Positions 28,807-38,542 of a DNA stretch of 64,000 nt are shown piece after piece; position 1 is the stretch's first letter; each line of letters begins with the position of its first letter. The DNA is from Marinomonas piezotolerans (GTDB taxonomy: Bacteria; Pseudomonadota; Gammaproteobacteria; Pseudomonadales; Marinomonadaceae). Below the pieces are notes generated by a model. That model searched no databases, was not told the DNA's origin, and saw only the letters and a program-made list of their open reading frames with translations. The position numbers were made by a program, and so were the translations under genes. The stretch lies in the NCBI RefSeq assembly GCF_003362755.1, contig NZ_QKRA01000001.1, forward strand, positions 434,001 to 498,000. Reading direction: 5' to 3'.

Positions 28807-29292
28807 ATGTCATTAGATTTTCTTTATCAGCAGTTACTTCTCTATATGGCTGATCGCGTTGATATTGTTAGTGACGCTGCCAATCAGGCAAAAGAGGCGG
28901 CTACAGGCACAGAAAGTGTCGCAGAAACTAAGTGGGACACATTTGGCCTAGAAAACTCCTATCTTGCGCATGGTCAAGCTATGCGCCTAGTCGAATGCGA
29001 ATCCGATATGGCCTATTTTCGCAAATTTCGCTTTTCTGAATCAGATACAGTCGCCTTAGGTTCTGCTTTATTGTTGGTGCGCCAAGATGGTTGGCGACGT
29101 ATCGTCATTCTGGCGGCTCATTGTGGCGGCGCAGAATTTCGTGTGGGTGATCAAAAAGCTTTGATTGTTACTCCGAATACCCCCCTCGGTAAGTCGTTGT
29201 TAACAAAAGAAGAGGGGGATGAAATCATCATGAAAAGTCGAGGTGTTGAGATTTTTGCCGAGATTGATCGGATTTTTAGTGCTCATGTTTAG
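28807..29292 (+). CDS. GreA/GreB-like C-terminal-domain protein
   Basis: 161 residues from ATG 28807 with only a weak ribosome site. Residues 1-60 are helical (LDFLYQQLLLYMADRV, then WDTFGLENSYLAHGQAM) and residues about 75-160 resemble the FKBP-like C-terminal domain of transcription elongation factors GreA/GreB: VALGSALLL, TPNTPLGKSLLTKEEGDEI and a final beta strand. The long acidic-tipped N-terminal coiled coil of real Gre factors is missing, so RNA cleavage activity is doubtful. It may be an RNA-polymerase-binding regulator or a diverged relative. It stands alone between cysN and aspS. Confidence 0.65.
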   Translation: MSLDFLYQQLLLYMADRVDIVSDAANQAKEAATGTESVAETKWDTFGLENSYLAHGQAMRLVECESDMAYFRKFRFSESDTVALGSALLLVRQDGWRRIVILAAHCGGAEFRVGDQKALIVTPNTPLGKSLLTKEEGDEIIMKSRGVEIFAEIDRIFSAHV

Positions 29293-29448
29293 AAAATTGA
29301 GTCATCCTCTAGAGAGTGTTTGGCGCTTGGCATATAATGCTGAGCCTTCAAAATAGACTTACGACGTTCTGGTGGTTGAGGAAATGCTCAACAACGGGAA
29401 CAAAGAACATCATTAACGCTCAACACGAGACGGTAATAGGACAGAATT

Positions 29449-31218
29449 ATGCGCAGCCATTATTGCGGCGAGTTAACAGCAAAAAACATTTCAGAAGTAG
29501 TCACTCTTTGTGGATGGGTTCACCGTCGTCGAGATCACGGTGGAGTAATTTTTCTAGACCTTCGAGATCGCGAAGGTGTAACTCAAGTCGTATTTGATCC
29601 AGATAGAGCGGAGAGCTTTGCTTTGGCGGACAGCTGCCGCAGTGAGTTTGTGGTTCAAGTTAAAGGCTTGGTGCGAGCGCGTCCAGAAGGTACTGTTAAC
29701 CCAAACATGAACACAGGTGAAATCGAAATTCTTGGTCATGAAATCGAAATTTTGAACCGTGCCGCGACACCACCGTTCCAGTTGGATGAACATCAAGCTG
29801 TTGGCGAAGACATTCGTTTAAAAAATCGCTTTTTGGATCTGCGTCGTCCAGAGATCCAGCAAAAACTTCGTATTCGTTCTAAAGTCACTTCTATTCTGCG
29901 TAGTTATCTTGACGATAATGGCTTTCTTGATATAGAGACTCCTATCCTTACTCGTGCTACACCTGAAGGTGCGCGAGATTACTTGGTCCCTAGTCGTACT
30001 CATCAAGGTAGTTTCTTCGCTTTGCCCCAGTCGCCACAGTTGTTTAAGCAGTTGTTGATGGTGTCTGGTTTTGATCGTTACTACCAAATTGCTAAATGTT
30101 TCCGTGATGAGGATTTGCGAGCAGACCGTCAGCCAGAGTTTACTCAAATAGACTTGGAAACGTCATTCTTGGGGCAGGAAGCAATAATGTCTCTTACGGA
30201 AGGAATGATTACTAACCTGTTCAAAGAAGTAAAAGACATAGACCTGGGTGATTTCCCGCGTATGCCTTACTCTGAGGCGATGGAGAAATACGGCTCCGAT
30301 AAGCCGGACCTTCGTATACCTCTAACGATTGAAACCGTTTCGGATTTGATGACAGATGTAGACTTCAAGGTTTTTTCAGGACCAGCAAAGGACGATAAAG
30401 GTCGTGTTGCGGCGCTTAAAGTGCCTGGTGGTAATTCCTTAACACGTAAACAGATCGACGAATATACTAAATTTGTTGGGATCTACGGTGCTAAAGGCCT
30501 TGCCTACATTAAGGTTAACGACAAATCAGACCTTGAAGAAGGTTTACAGTCACCGATCGTTAAGTTTTTACCAGTAGATGTTCGCAAGGCTTTGCTGGAC
30601 CGTGTTGAGGCACAAGACGGTGATTTGATCTTCTTTGGAGCTGATCAGACAAGCATCGTAAATGAAGCACTTGGCGCACTTCGTTGTAAGTTAGGCGCTG
30701 ATCTTGATCTATATACTTGTGAGTGGGCGCCGCTTTGGGTTGTAGATTTCCCAATGTTTGAGCAAACATCAGATGGCGGTATTACGGCGATACACCATCC
30801 ATTTACTGCACCATCTTGTTCTCCTGAGGAATTAAAAGAAAATCCTTTGACTGCCTTATCACAAGCGTACGATATGGTGCTTAACGGCACTGAATTGGGT
30901 GGTGGTTCTATTCGTATTCACCAATCTGAGATGCAAGAAACCGTATTTGAGCTATTGAATATCTCAGCAGAAGAGCAAGAAGAGAAATTTGGCTTCCTGT
31001 TGGATGCGTTGAAGTTCGGTGCGCCGCCGCACGGAGGATTGGCGTTTGGTCTTGATCGCTTGGTTATGCTTATGACTGGTTCTGCTTCGATTCGAGACGT
31101 TATCGCATTTCCTAAAACTCAAAGCGCTACATGTCTATTGACTCAAGCTCCTGGCGAAGTGAGTGAAAAGCAGCTAAAAGAGCTGAGCATTCGCGTACGT
31201 AAGCCAGTAGTAGAGTAA
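29449..31218 (+). CDS. aspS: Aspartyl-tRNA synthetase
   Basis: Class II aminoacyl-tRNA synthetase charging tRNA-Asp; 589 residues (E. coli 590). N-terminal OB anticodon-binding domain ([15 protein letters not shown]), motif 2 region [15 protein letters not shown], the GAD insertion of bacterial enzymes, and motif 3 [11 protein letters not shown] are all present. The start MRSHYCGEL is conserved, although the ribosome site is modest (GACAGAATT). A frame-shifted open frame over its 5' end (29316-29597) is not a gene. Monocistronic with terminator. Confidence 0.98.
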   Translation: MRSHYCGELTAKNISEVVTLCGWVHRRRDHGGVIFLDLRDREGVTQVVFDPDRAESFALADSCRSEFVVQVKGLVRARPEGTVNPNMNTGEIEILGHEIEILNRAATPPFQLDEHQAVGEDIRLKNRFLDLRRPEIQQKLRIRSKVTSILRSYLDDNGFLDIETPILTRATPEGARDYLVPSRTHQGSFFALPQSPQLFKQLLMVSGFDRYYQIAKCFRDEDLRADRQPEFTQIDLETSFLGQEAIMSLTEGMITNLFKEVKDIDLGDFPRMPYSEAMEKYGSDKPDLRIPLTIETVSDLMTDVDFKVFSGPAKDDKGRVAALKVPGGNSLTRKQIDEYTKFVGIYGAKGLAYIKVNDKSDLEEGLQSPIVKFLPVDVRKALLDRVEAQDGDLIFFGADQTSIVNEALGALRCKLGADLDLYTCEWAPLWVVDFPMFEQTSDGGITAIHHPFTAPSCSPEELKENPLTALSQAYDMVLNGTELGGGSIRIHQSEMQETVFELLNISAEEQEEKFGFLLDALKFGAPPHGGLAFGLDRLVMLMTGSASIRDVIAFPKTQSATCLLTQAPGEVSEKQLKELSIRVRKPVVE

Positions 31219-31247
31219 AGATCAAGCTTATTAACGATGCATTATAT

Positions 31248-31274
31248 AAAGGGCCAACTAATGGCCCTTTTTTA
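31248..31274 (+). terminator. Terminator of aspS
   Basis: AAAGGGCCA (31248-31256), loop ACTAA, TGGCCCTTT (31262-31270) followed by TTTTA. Confidence 0.92.
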
Positions 31275-31347
31275 TTGCCTTGCATTGTTTTCTTTATGCT
31301 GTTGAAATATACAGTATTTCGAGGGTGAGATTAATAAAGGTGTTAGA

Positions 31348-31899
31348 TTGGCGCGAATACTAGCAATTGACCCTGGATCAAGAGTTACAGGGTTTGGAGT
31401 GCTCGAAGTACTTAACGGAAAAGTGAACTACGTTAGTAGTGGTTGCATAAAATTACCTGACGAGAATCTCGCAGTCAGATTAAAGCGTATCTTTGAGTGC
31501 GTTGGCGAGGTTATATATGAATTCAGTCCAACTGAATTTGCGATCGAGGAAGTGTTTTTAGCAAAAAATGCTAACTCAGCTTTGAAGCTTGGCCAGGCTC
31601 GTGGAGCTGCGATTGTGGCCGCTGCTATGGCGGATTTGCCTGTTTATGAATATGCCGCGCGGCGCGTGAAGCAATCTGTGGTCGGTAATGGCAATGCTGA
31701 TAAAGAGCAAGTGCAGTCTATGGTTCAATTTTTACTTAAGCTGGAATCTACGCCTCAGGCCGATGCCGCCGATGCATTGGCGATTGGGCTATGCCATGCT
31801 AACACCCGGACATCAGACGGACTTGAGTATGGGGTAGGGAAGCGGGCAGGTCGATCTTCGAAGCGGTGGCAAATGACAGATTTGAGGGTGAAAAAATGA
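31348..31899 (+). CDS. ruvC: RuvC, Holliday junction endonuclease
   Basis: 183-residue dimeric resolvase that cuts Holliday junctions symmetrically. Catalytic acids are seen in [10 protein letters not shown] (Asp7), AIEEVF and the C-terminal DAADALAIG. It starts with TTG at 31348, 7 bases after AAAGG, giving the conserved [10 protein letters not shown]-terminus. First gene of ruvCAB, overlapping ruvA by four bases. Confidence 0.97.
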   Translation: MARILAIDPGSRVTGFGVLEVLNGKVNYVSSGCIKLPDENLAVRLKRIFECVGEVIYEFSPTEFAIEEVFLAKNANSALKLGQARGAAIVAAAMADLPVYEYAARRVKQSVVGNGNADKEQVQSMVQFLLKLESTPQADAADALAIGLCHANTRTSDGLEYGVGKRAGRSSKRWQMTDLRVKK

Positions 31900-32495
31900 T
31901 AGGTCGAATTTCGGGAACTTTAATTGAGAAAGCGCCTCCAGAGTTGTTGGTGGATGTCGGTGGAATTGGTTATGAAGTACTGGCGTCGATGAGCACAATT
32001 TACGACTTACCTCAGGTAGGCCAGCCTGTAGTGTTGCATACACACTTTCAAGTTAAAGAAGACGCTCAATCATTATATGGCTTTGTAACGAAAGATGAAC
32101 GAGCTCTGTTTAGAATCTTAATTAAGGTAAATGGCATAGGCCCTAAGATGGCGTTGTCAGTATTATCGAGCATGAACCCACAAGAGCTGATTACGGCTGT
32201 TCAGGAGTCGCAAGTCGATAATCTTACAAAGGTACCTGGTGTTGGCAAGAGGACTGCTGAGCGACTGATTGTTGAACTACGTGATAAACTTGGTAGTGCA
32301 GCTAAACAAGATTTGTTTACCGAGCGCTCTGTTGTAGCCAAGGTTCAAGCTGATCCGCGCCAAGAGGCTGAGGCAGCATTGATCTCATTAGGGTACAAAC
32401 CGCAAGAGGCGGCACGTATGATAGCGAAATTACCAAAAGATGAATCCAATAGTGAGTCACTAATTAAAGCTGCGCTAAAAGGTATGTTGAAGTAA
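31896..32495 (+). CDS. ruvA: RuvA, Holliday junction-binding protein
   Basis: Tetrameric junction-binding subunit that loads RuvB rings for branch migration; 199 residues from ATG 31896. The start overlaps the ruvC stop (ATGA) and follows GAGGG. N-terminal OB fold [12 protein letters not shown], two helix-hairpin-helix motifs ([13 protein letters not shown] and [15 protein letters not shown]), and a C-terminal three-helix domain contacting RuvB. Confidence 0.97.
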   Translation: MIGRISGTLIEKAPPELLVDVGGIGYEVLASMSTIYDLPQVGQPVVLHTHFQVKEDAQSLYGFVTKDERALFRILIKVNGIGPKMALSVLSSMNPQELITAVQESQVDNLTKVPGVGKRTAERLIVELRDKLGSAAKQDLFTERSVVAKVQADPRQEAEAALISLGYKPQEAARMIAKLPKDESNSESLIKAALKGMLK

Positions 32496-32497
32496 TT

Positions 32498-33511
32498 ATG
32501 ATAGAACATGATCGGATCATTTCCCCTCAGGTGAGGGGGAGTGACGGACAGGTAGACCGCGCAATACGTCCTCAGAGTCTCGCTGAGTACATAGGGCAGC
32601 CTGTTGTCAAAGAGCAAATGGATATCTTCATTCAGGCAGCGCGACAACGTGGTGAGCCATTGGATCACTCGCTAATATTTGGTCCACCCGGGCTTGGTAA
32701 AACGACGCTTGCTAATATCATTGCTAACGAAATGGGTGCCGAGATAAAAACAACCTCGGGGCCTGTACTAGAAAGAGCTGGAGATCTCGCTGCGCTGCTA
32801 ACAAATCTGGAAGAAGGTGATGTGTTATTCATTGATGAAATTCATCGACTAAGCCCAGCCATAGAAGAGGTGTTATACCCAGCTATGGAGGACTATCAGA
32901 TCGATATCATGATTGGCGAGGGTCCTGCTGCTCGATCGATTAAAATTGATATTCCACCATTTACGTTGGTAGGAGCAACGACCCGAGCAGGCTTGCTTAC
33001 GTCACCTTTACGTGATCGTTTCGGAATCGTGCAACGTTTAGAGTTTTATGATGTCCAATCTCTGACTACAATCGTACGTCGGTCTTCGAAAAAGTTAGGC
33101 ATCGAATTGGATGATGAGGGATGCTTTGAAGTTGCTAGGCGTTCTCGCGGAACTCCTCGTATCGCAAACCGACTTTTACGGCGCGTCCGTGATGTTGCTC
33201 AAGTAGGTGGGGACAAGCTTGTGGGACAAAAAGTTGCTCAACGTGCCCTGGATATGTTAAGTGTAGATAATCAAGGGTTTGACCATCTAGACAGACGTAT
33301 GTTGTTGACTATGATAGAAAAGTTTGACGGTCGTCCGGTTGGTTTGGATAGTATTGCTGCCGCAGTAGGTGAAGATAAAGATACGATTGAAGATGTGATA
33401 GAGCCGTTTTTGATACAGCAGGGTTTCGTGATTAGAACCTCACGTGGGCGCCAAGTAACGAAACGAGCTTATGAACATTTTAATTATCAACTCCCTCAAG
33501 ATTTGGAATAG
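32498..33511 (+). CDS. ruvB: RuvB, Holliday junction branch-migration motor
   Basis: 337-residue AAA+ helicase (E. coli 336). Walker [10 protein letters not shown], Walker B LFIDEIHR, sensor 1 VGATTRAG with the arginine finger region SPLRDRFG, and a C-terminal winged helix. It follows ruvA by two bases, and tolQ follows after 10 bases, so ruv and tol transcripts are probably continuous. Confidence 0.98.
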   Translation: MIEHDRIISPQVRGSDGQVDRAIRPQSLAEYIGQPVVKEQMDIFIQAARQRGEPLDHSLIFGPPGLGKTTLANIIANEMGAEIKTTSGPVLERAGDLAALLTNLEEGDVLFIDEIHRLSPAIEEVLYPAMEDYQIDIMIGEGPAARSIKIDIPPFTLVGATTRAGLLTSPLRDRFGIVQRLEFYDVQSLTTIVRRSSKKLGIELDDEGCFEVARRSRGTPRIANRLLRRVRDVAQVGGDKLVGQKVAQRALDMLSVDNQGFDHLDRRMLLTMIEKFDGRPVGLDSIAAAVGEDKDTIEDVIEPFLIQQGFVIRTSRGRQVTKRAYEHFNYQLPQDLE

Positions 33512-33521
33512 AGGAAAACAC

Positions 33522-34196
33522 ATGTCCATTTGGGGCTTAATTGCCAGCGCGAGCGTTGTCGTGCAATTAGTTATGTTGACGCTACTACTAGCGTCTCTTT
33601 TTTCATGGGTCGTTATATTTCAGCGCATTAGAGTGCTTAAAAAAGCTAAGACCATTCGCAGGCAATTCGAAGACCAGTTTTGGTCAGGTATTGATCTTAG
33701 TAAGTTATATCGAATGCTAACCATGGAAGGTAGGAAAGTTGAAGGGATAGAGAATATTTTTACCGCTGGCATAAAGGAATTTACGCGTTTACGACAGCAC
33801 CAGAATGTAGACCCTGACGCAGTAATGGAAGGGGTAGAGCGGGCAATGCGCGTGGCTCTCTATCGAGAAGAAGAGAAGCTAGATATGCATTTACCATTTT
33901 TGGCAACTGTTGGTTCCATTAGTCCGTACGTGGGCCTATTTGGTACAGTTTGGGGTATCATGCACTCATTTATGGGGCTTGCTGAGGTGCAGCAAGCGAC
34001 ACTAGCAACGGTCGCTCCCGGTATCGCTGAGGCGCTTATTGCAACGGCTATTGGTCTGGCGGCAGCGATTCCTGCCGTGGTTGCATACAACCGATTCTCT
34101 GCAAACGCTGAATCATTAGCGTCAAGCTATGATAATTTTGCGGATGAGTTTAGTAGTGTGTTACACCGCAAAGTTCATGCTAGTGACGGGAACTGA
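33522..34196 (+). CDS. tolQ: TolQ, proton-channel subunit of Tol-Pal
   Basis: 224-residue inner-membrane protein of the MotA/TolQ/ExbB family that with TolR harvests the proton-motive force. Start ATG 33522 follows GAGGAA; the frame is open upstream into ruvB but without a ribosome site. One N-terminal helix, a large cytoplasmic loop, then two helices with the channel residues in the YVGLFGTVWGIMHSF and ATAIGLAAAIPAV segments. It needs TolR and TolA to constrict the outer membrane at division. The thioesterase ybgC that usually precedes tolQ is absent. Confidence 0.96.
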   Translation: MSIWGLIASASVVVQLVMLTLLLASLFSWVVIFQRIRVLKKAKTIRRQFEDQFWSGIDLSKLYRMLTMEGRKVEGIENIFTAGIKEFTRLRQHQNVDPDAVMEGVERAMRVALYREEEKLDMHLPFLATVGSISPYVGLFGTVWGIMHSFMGLAEVQQATLATVAPGIAEALIATAIGLAAAIPAVVAYNRFSANAESLASSYDNFADEFSSVLHRKVHASDGN

Positions 34197-34199
34197 TAC

Positions 34200-34625
34200 A
34201 TGGCAGGTGTAAGAAGGCGAAGCAAGCGCCGTAAGCCGGTTGCGGAAATCAATGTCGTACCCTATATCGATGTAATGTTGGTGTTGTTAGTGATCTTTAT
34301 GATTACCGCGCCTATGCTAACCCAGGGAGTGGATGTTGAGCTCCCTAACGCGAATGCAGCGCCTATGGAAAACAATGAATCCGATGTACTGATTGCATCC
34401 GTAGATAAAGATGGGAATTATTTTATTGATCTAGGTGGCGAGCAAAATTCTGTGACTTTGGATGAGCTTAAAATCCAAGTGAAAAAAGTTCTAAGTCAAA
34501 ATCCTAGATTGCCTGTATTGGTGCGAGGAGATACTAATGTTTCCTACGGTCAGGTGGTTGGTTTGATGGTTGCTCTCCAAGGTGCAGGGGCACCTAACGT
34601 GGGCCTAGTAACGGAGCCAGAATAG
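34200..34625 (+). CDS. tolR: TolR, proton-channel subunit of Tol-Pal
   Basis: 141-residue ExbD-family protein with one transmembrane helix carrying the protonatable Asp in NVVPYIDVMLVLLVIFM, and a periplasmic peptidoglycan-binding domain. Three bases after the tolQ stop. Confidence 0.96.
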   Translation: MAGVRRRSKRRKPVAEINVVPYIDVMLVLLVIFMITAPMLTQGVDVELPNANAAPMENNESDVLIASVDKDGNYFIDLGGEQNSVTLDELKIQVKKVLSQNPRLPVLVRGDTNVSYGQVVGLMVALQGAGAPNVGLVTEPE

Positions 34626-34628
34626 TTC

Positions 34629-35606
34629 ATGCGTTGGACTGATAAGGAAAGTTACTCGTTACCCGTTGTTTTGGCTATAGGTTTGCACGTCATAATATTG
34701 GTTGGCGGTTCAGTTGGGTTGGTGTTGGGCGACGATGAACCTCCTGCTCCCAAGCGCCCTCCCATAGTGAATGCAACGATTGTCGATGTATCCGATACGA
34801 TTATTGGTAAGCGTGAGGCTGAGCTGCGTCAAGCTGCTGCTCAAGCTCAACAAGAAGCCCAGAAGAAAGCTAAAGAGGCGGCTCGAAAAAAAGCTGAACG
34901 AGAAGCGTTGGAAAAGCAAAGACGCCAAGCACAAGCCGCTCAGAAGAAACGTGAAGCTGCTGAGCGGAAAGCAGAGGCTGATAGAAGGGCTTTGTTAGAG
35001 CGGGAAAAGGCAGAAAAAGCGCGCAAAGCGGAAGCAGCAAAAAAGAAAGCCCAGCAAGAACAGGCTAAAAAAGAAAAGGCTCAGCAAGAGGCAGAGCAAA
35101 AAAAGCGCTTGGAAGAAAAGAAGCGAGCTGAAGAAGAAAAACGTAAGCGGCAAGAACAAGAAAGAGCAAAAGAACTTGAGCGTCAGCGTCAACTAGAAGC
35201 CAAAGCTATAGCTGAAGCGGAGGAGGCTCGTCGGAGACAAGCAGAAGCTGAAGTACAAAAAGCGATAGCCGAGGAAGAAGCGAAACAGTTGCGAATCGAA
35301 GAGGGTCAAGCTGTTCAATCAATCAGTAGCTTGATAATGGATAGAATTGCATCAGTATGGATTAGGCCGCCAAATGCTAGAAATGGCATGAAAACAAAGT
35401 TACGTATAGGTTTTCTCCCGAGTGGGGAAGTGAGTACTGTAGATGTTTTAGAAAGCAGCGGAGACTCATTGTTTGACCAACGTGCTAAAGACGCTGTTGT
35501 CAAAATGGGCAGGGTTGAAGAGTTAGCCGATGTTGATTATGCAATATTTGAACGTAATTTTAGGCAAATTGAGTTGTTGTTTAACCCACAAGATCTGAGA
35601 AATTAA
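34629..35606 (+). CDS. tolA: TolA, periplasm-spanning Tol protein
   Basis: 325 residues: N-terminal transmembrane helix (about 14-34), a very long Ala/Lys/Glu/Gln-rich helical domain II (about 60-225), and a C-terminal domain III ([17 protein letters not shown], then [16 protein letters not shown]) that binds TolB, Pal and phage or colicin. It transmits force from TolQR to the outer membrane. It overlaps tolB by one base (TAATG). Confidence 0.95.
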   Translation: MRWTDKESYSLPVVLAIGLHVIILVGGSVGLVLGDDEPPAPKRPPIVNATIVDVSDTIIGKREAELRQAAAQAQQEAQKKAKEAARKKAEREALEKQRRQAQAAQKKREAAERKAEADRRALLEREKAEKARKAEAAKKKAQQEQAKKEKAQQEAEQKKRLEEKKRAEEEKRKRQEQERAKELERQRQLEAKAIAEAEEARRRQAEAEVQKAIAEEEAKQLRIEEGQAVQSISSLIMDRIASVWIRPPNARNGMKTKLRIGFLPSGEVSTVDVLESSGDSLFDQRAKDAVVKMGRVEELADVDYAIFERNFRQIELLFNPQDLRN

Positions 35607-36904
35607 TGAAAAGTAAATTTGTTTTAGTCGTTTTAATGGCCTTGCTTACGTTATCGATTCCAGCAAGAGCGCAATTGGTAATTGAAATAACCAGTGGGGC
35701 CGACCAGCTGCTACCCGTTGCAGTCGTACCATTTGGCTACACTGGCTCAACCCCATTGCCTGAGGATGTCGCCGGTATTGTTCAGAGTGACTTGCTGCGC
35801 AGTGGTGTTTTTCAAGCAATACCGCGGGAAAATATGCTGAGCTTGCCGACCTCGGCTAAAGATGTCTTCTATCGAGATTGGCGACTTCTAAAAGCTGATT
35901 ATGTGCTAGTAGGAAATGTTGATGCGAATGCTAACGGTACCTATCGAATAACCTATGAATTGGTTAATGTACTGACGCAAAAAAGGGTTGGCAATAAAGA
36001 AGCGCTCGATGTTAAGCCTAGTAATTTCCGAGATGCTGCCCATTTTATTAGTGATAAAATATACGAACAGTTGACGGGGATTCGTGGGGCATTTAGTACT
36101 CGCATTCTTTATGTTACTGCAGAAGGCAACAAAGCTGCACCTACGTTTAAGTTGCAAGTAGCTGATGCAGACGGATATCGTCCTCAAGTTGTTGTCAGTT
36201 CTCAGGAGCCAATTTTATCGCCTTCTTGGAGTGCAGACGGACGCTATATAGCTTATGTTATGTTCAGGAACCGCAGGCCAAATATTTTTATTCAAGAGTT
36301 GGCGACAGGAAAGCAACAACAGCTTGCACAGTTTAGAGGGTTAAATGGAGCGCCAGCTTGGTCGCCAGATGGCAAGAAACTCGCTTTGGTTCTGTCTAAA
36401 GATAATAACCCAGAGATTTATACGCTTGATATTGCTACTAAAAAGTTAGAGCGCATGACCAATCACTATTCAATTGATACTGAGCCGAGCTGGGAGCCTG
36501 ACGGAAACGGTATCATTTTTACCTCTGATAGAGGTGGGAATCCCCAAATCTATCGTCTTGATGTAAAAAGCAAATCAGTAGAACGTGTAACATTTGAGGG
36601 TGAGTTGAACACCAGGGCGCGTTTAACACCTGATGGACGTTATTTGGTCACAGTACAGAAAAATGATGGAAATTATCATATCGCATTACAGGATATGAAG
36701 ACGGGTAGGGTACAAGTATTAACTCAAACCTATCTAGATGAATCGCCAAGCATTGCGCCGAATGGCAGCATGGTGATGTACGCAACAACCGAGAACAGTA
36801 AAGGAATCTTGGCTGTTGTTTCCGTTGATGGGCTTGTTAAATATAAGTTACCATCTGCAGACGGGGATGTACGAGAGCCTGCTTGGTCTCCGTATTTTAA
36901 ATAG
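35606..36904 (+). CDS. tolB: TolB, periplasmic beta-propeller of Tol-Pal
   Basis: 432 residues with a signal peptide cleaved near PARA, an N-terminal alpha/beta domain (about 25-155) and a six-bladed propeller shown by repeated [33 protein letters not shown] and [11 protein letters not shown] motifs. It binds Pal and TolA. The start codon overlaps the tolA stop. Confidence 0.97.
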   Translation: MKSKFVLVVLMALLTLSIPARAQLVIEITSGADQLLPVAVVPFGYTGSTPLPEDVAGIVQSDLLRSGVFQAIPRENMLSLPTSAKDVFYRDWRLLKADYVLVGNVDANANGTYRITYELVNVLTQKRVGNKEALDVKPSNFRDAAHFISDKIYEQLTGIRGAFSTRILYVTAEGNKAAPTFKLQVADADGYRPQVVVSSQEPILSPSWSADGRYIAYVMFRNRRPNIFIQELATGKQQQLAQFRGLNGAPAWSPDGKKLALVLSKDNNPEIYTLDIATKKLERMTNHYSIDTEPSWEPDGNGIIFTSDRGGNPQIYRLDVKSKSVERVTFEGELNTRARLTPDGRYLVTVQKNDGNYHIALQDMKTGRVQVLTQTYLDESPSIAPNGSMVMYATTENSKGILAVVSVDGLVKYKLPSADGDVREPAWSPYFK

Positions 36905-36924
36905 CACACTTTAAGGAGCTAACA

Positions 36925-37518
36925 ATGAGTGTAAGTAAATTAGGTAAGTTCGCGGTAGTGGGTCTTTCAGCCGCATGGTTGGCAGGTTGTAGCACAACAG
37001 CAACAGAATCAGATAACTCAGCAGTCGCTGAAGAAGGTGCAGCAACAGAAACAACTGAATCCGCTGATGACATGGCTGCTTCTGACGATGCGACTTATGC
37101 AGCAGGCGAAGATGGTGCAGTTTCCAGTGTTATCGTGGAAGATGAAGAAGCGATGGCAGCACAAATGCAGGATGTAGACCCTCTAGCAGGCGTTTCTACA
37201 GTTTTCTACTTCGACTTTGATAAATCCATTGTACGTCCTGCAGCACGTGAAGCATTGGCGAAACATGCTGACTTTTTAATTAATAATCCTGATGCTCGCA
37301 TTGTATTAGAAGGACACGCGGACGAACGCGGAACTCGTGAATACAATATGGCCCTTGGCGAGCGTCGTGCGAAAGCTGTTATGCGTTACTTGACCATTCA
37401 AGGTGTTGCAGCATCTCAAATTGAAACTGTGAGCTTTGGCGAAGAGGTCCCTGTAGCATTTGGTCATGATGACGCATCATGGCAGCTTAATCGTCGTGTT
37501 GAGGTTCGCTACGAGTAA
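36925..37518 (+). CDS. pal: Pal, peptidoglycan-associated lipoprotein
   Basis: Outer-membrane lipoprotein with lipobox LAGC at Cys22 and a C-terminal OmpA-like peptidoglycan-binding domain (about 85-197; VFYFDFDKSIVRP, GHADERGTREYNMALGERRA). At 197 residues it is longer than E. coli Pal (173) because of an acidic Ala/Glu/Asp/Thr linker of about 60 residues. AAGGAG precedes the ATG. The stop overlaps cpoB (TAATG). Confidence 0.97.
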   Translation: MSVSKLGKFAVVGLSAAWLAGCSTTATESDNSAVAEEGAATETTESADDMAASDDATYAAGEDGAVSSVIVEDEEAMAAQMQDVDPLAGVSTVFYFDFDKSIVRPAAREALAKHADFLINNPDARIVLEGHADERGTREYNMALGERRAKAVMRYLTIQGVAASQIETVSFGEEVPVAFGHDDASWQLNRRVEVRYE

Positions 37519-38291
37519 TGAGTAATCGACTCACGATAAGCTCCGTTGCATTGGTGCTGACCTTGTCAGCACCAATCGCAATGGCGGCCGATAATGAACA
37601 GAGAGGCATATCAGCCAGTGTTGCCGCGGACTTACTGTATCAGTTAGAAACGCTTCAATTTGAAGTGTCTCAGTTGAGGGGTAAGTTAGAAGAGCAAGAG
37701 CACGAACTTCGCAAAATGAAAGCATTGCAAAAGGATCGATATATTGATCTCGATAAGCGAATATCCGCGGCGATGTCTGTATCACGTGATCAAGTTAGTG
37801 TTCAACCTTCAGTAGCTTCAGCTGGCCAAGACAGTAACAATTCGACTTCAAGTACTCCAGTCGCTGTCGCTGTTCCAACAGCTCAAATTAAAGCTGAAAC
37901 ATATTCATCGCCTTCTGAATCAGCTAAACAAGCCTACGATTCGGCATATCAGCTGATAAAGCAGAAAGAATTTGAACAAGCACGCAGTAAGTTTCGATCT
38001 TTTGTTAGTCAATATCCTAATAACCAATTAACCGGAAATGCTCATTATTGGCTTGGTGAACTAGCGTTGGTTCTGGGAAACCAAGGCGAAGCACTTGTTC
38101 AATTCAAATCAGTAGTGGACTCGTTCCCTGGCCATCCTAAAGTACCTGATGCAGTTTATAAGCTTGGTATCGTAAATGACCAAATGGGGAATCAAGCGTT
38201 GGCGAAGACCTATCTACAGCAAGTTATCAATGAGTTTTCAAACGCTAATGCAGCAAAGCTTTCAACTAATTATTTGAATAATATGAAATAA
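37518..38291 (+). CDS. cpoB: CpoB (YbgF), periplasmic division coordinator
   Basis: 257 residues: signal peptide ending near AMA, a trimerising coiled coil (about 30-85, LETLQFEVSQLRGKLEEQ), a Ser/Thr/Gln linker and a C-terminal TPR domain (about 135-257; AYDSAYQLIKQKEFEQA and AHYWLGELALVLGN). Known to coordinate peptidoglycan synthesis with Tol-driven constriction. Last gene of tolQRAB-pal-cpoB. Confidence 0.94.
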   Translation: MSNRLTISSVALVLTLSAPIAMAADNEQRGISASVAADLLYQLETLQFEVSQLRGKLEEQEHELRKMKALQKDRYIDLDKRISAAMSVSRDQVSVQPSVASAGQDSNNSTSSTPVAVAVPTAQIKAETYSSPSESAKQAYDSAYQLIKQKEFEQARSKFRSFVSQYPNNQLTGNAHYWLGELALVLGNQGEALVQFKSVVDSFPGHPKVPDAVYKLGIVNDQMGNQALAKTYLQQVINEFSNANAAKLSTNYLNNMK

Positions 38292-38295
38292 TTGT

Positions 38296-38323
38296 TTGTT
38301 TTCTATGTCAGCTGCTGTAGTAT
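38296..38323 (+). promoter_or_regulatory. Probable promoter of the tRNA-Lys pair
   Basis: TTGTTT (38296-38301), 16-base spacer, TAGTAT (38318-38323), followed by a GC-rich discriminator ACGCGCCCG before the first tRNA, as usual for stringently controlled stable-RNA promoters. Confidence 0.6.
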
Positions 38324-38334
38324 ACGCGCCCGTT

Positions 38335-38410
38335 GGGTCGTTAGCTCAGTTGGTAGAGCAGTTGACTTTTAATCAATTGGTCACTGGTTCGAATCCAGTA
38401 CGACCCACCA
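38335..38410 (+). tRNA. tRNA-Lys (UUU), copy 1
   Basis: 76 bases including encoded CCA. Acceptor GGGTCGT pairs with ACGACCC; D arm GCTCAGTTGGTAGAGC; anticodon loop CTTTTAA with anticodon TTT at 38368-38370; T arm CTGGTTCGAATCCAG. Reads AAA/AAG lysine codons. Confidence 0.98.
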
Positions 38411-38429
38411 ACTCTTCTTTTTCCGTGAT

Positions 38430-38505
38430 GGGTCGTTAGCTCAGTTGGTAGAGCAGTTGACTTTTAATCAATTGGTCACTGGTTCGAATCCAGTACGACC
38501 CACCA
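38430..38505 (+). tRNA. tRNA-Lys (UUU), copy 2
   Basis: Identical over all 76 bases to copy 1 and separated from it by 19 bases; anticodon TTT at 38463-38465. Presumably processed from the same precursor. Confidence 0.98.
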
Positions 38506-38542
38506 TCACACCATGACCTGCCCATTTCCAAGGGGTTACTCA

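Noticed and set aside
29316..29597. Open frame overlapping the start of aspS
   Set aside because: It shares DNA with aspS in another frame, resembles no family and is rich in chance Arg/Ser; aspS is certain.
33471..33521. Upstream in-frame extension of tolQ inside ruvB
   Set aside because: No ribosome site; GAGGAA precedes the ATG at 33522, giving the usual TolQ N-terminus.
34629..35300. Low-complexity repeats in tolA that look like a tandem repeat array
   Set aside because: They encode the Ala/Lys/Glu helix of TolA domain II, normal for the family.
38335..38505. Direct repeat of 76 bases with 19-base spacer, like a CRISPR unit
   Set aside because: Both copies fold as complete tRNA-Lys genes.
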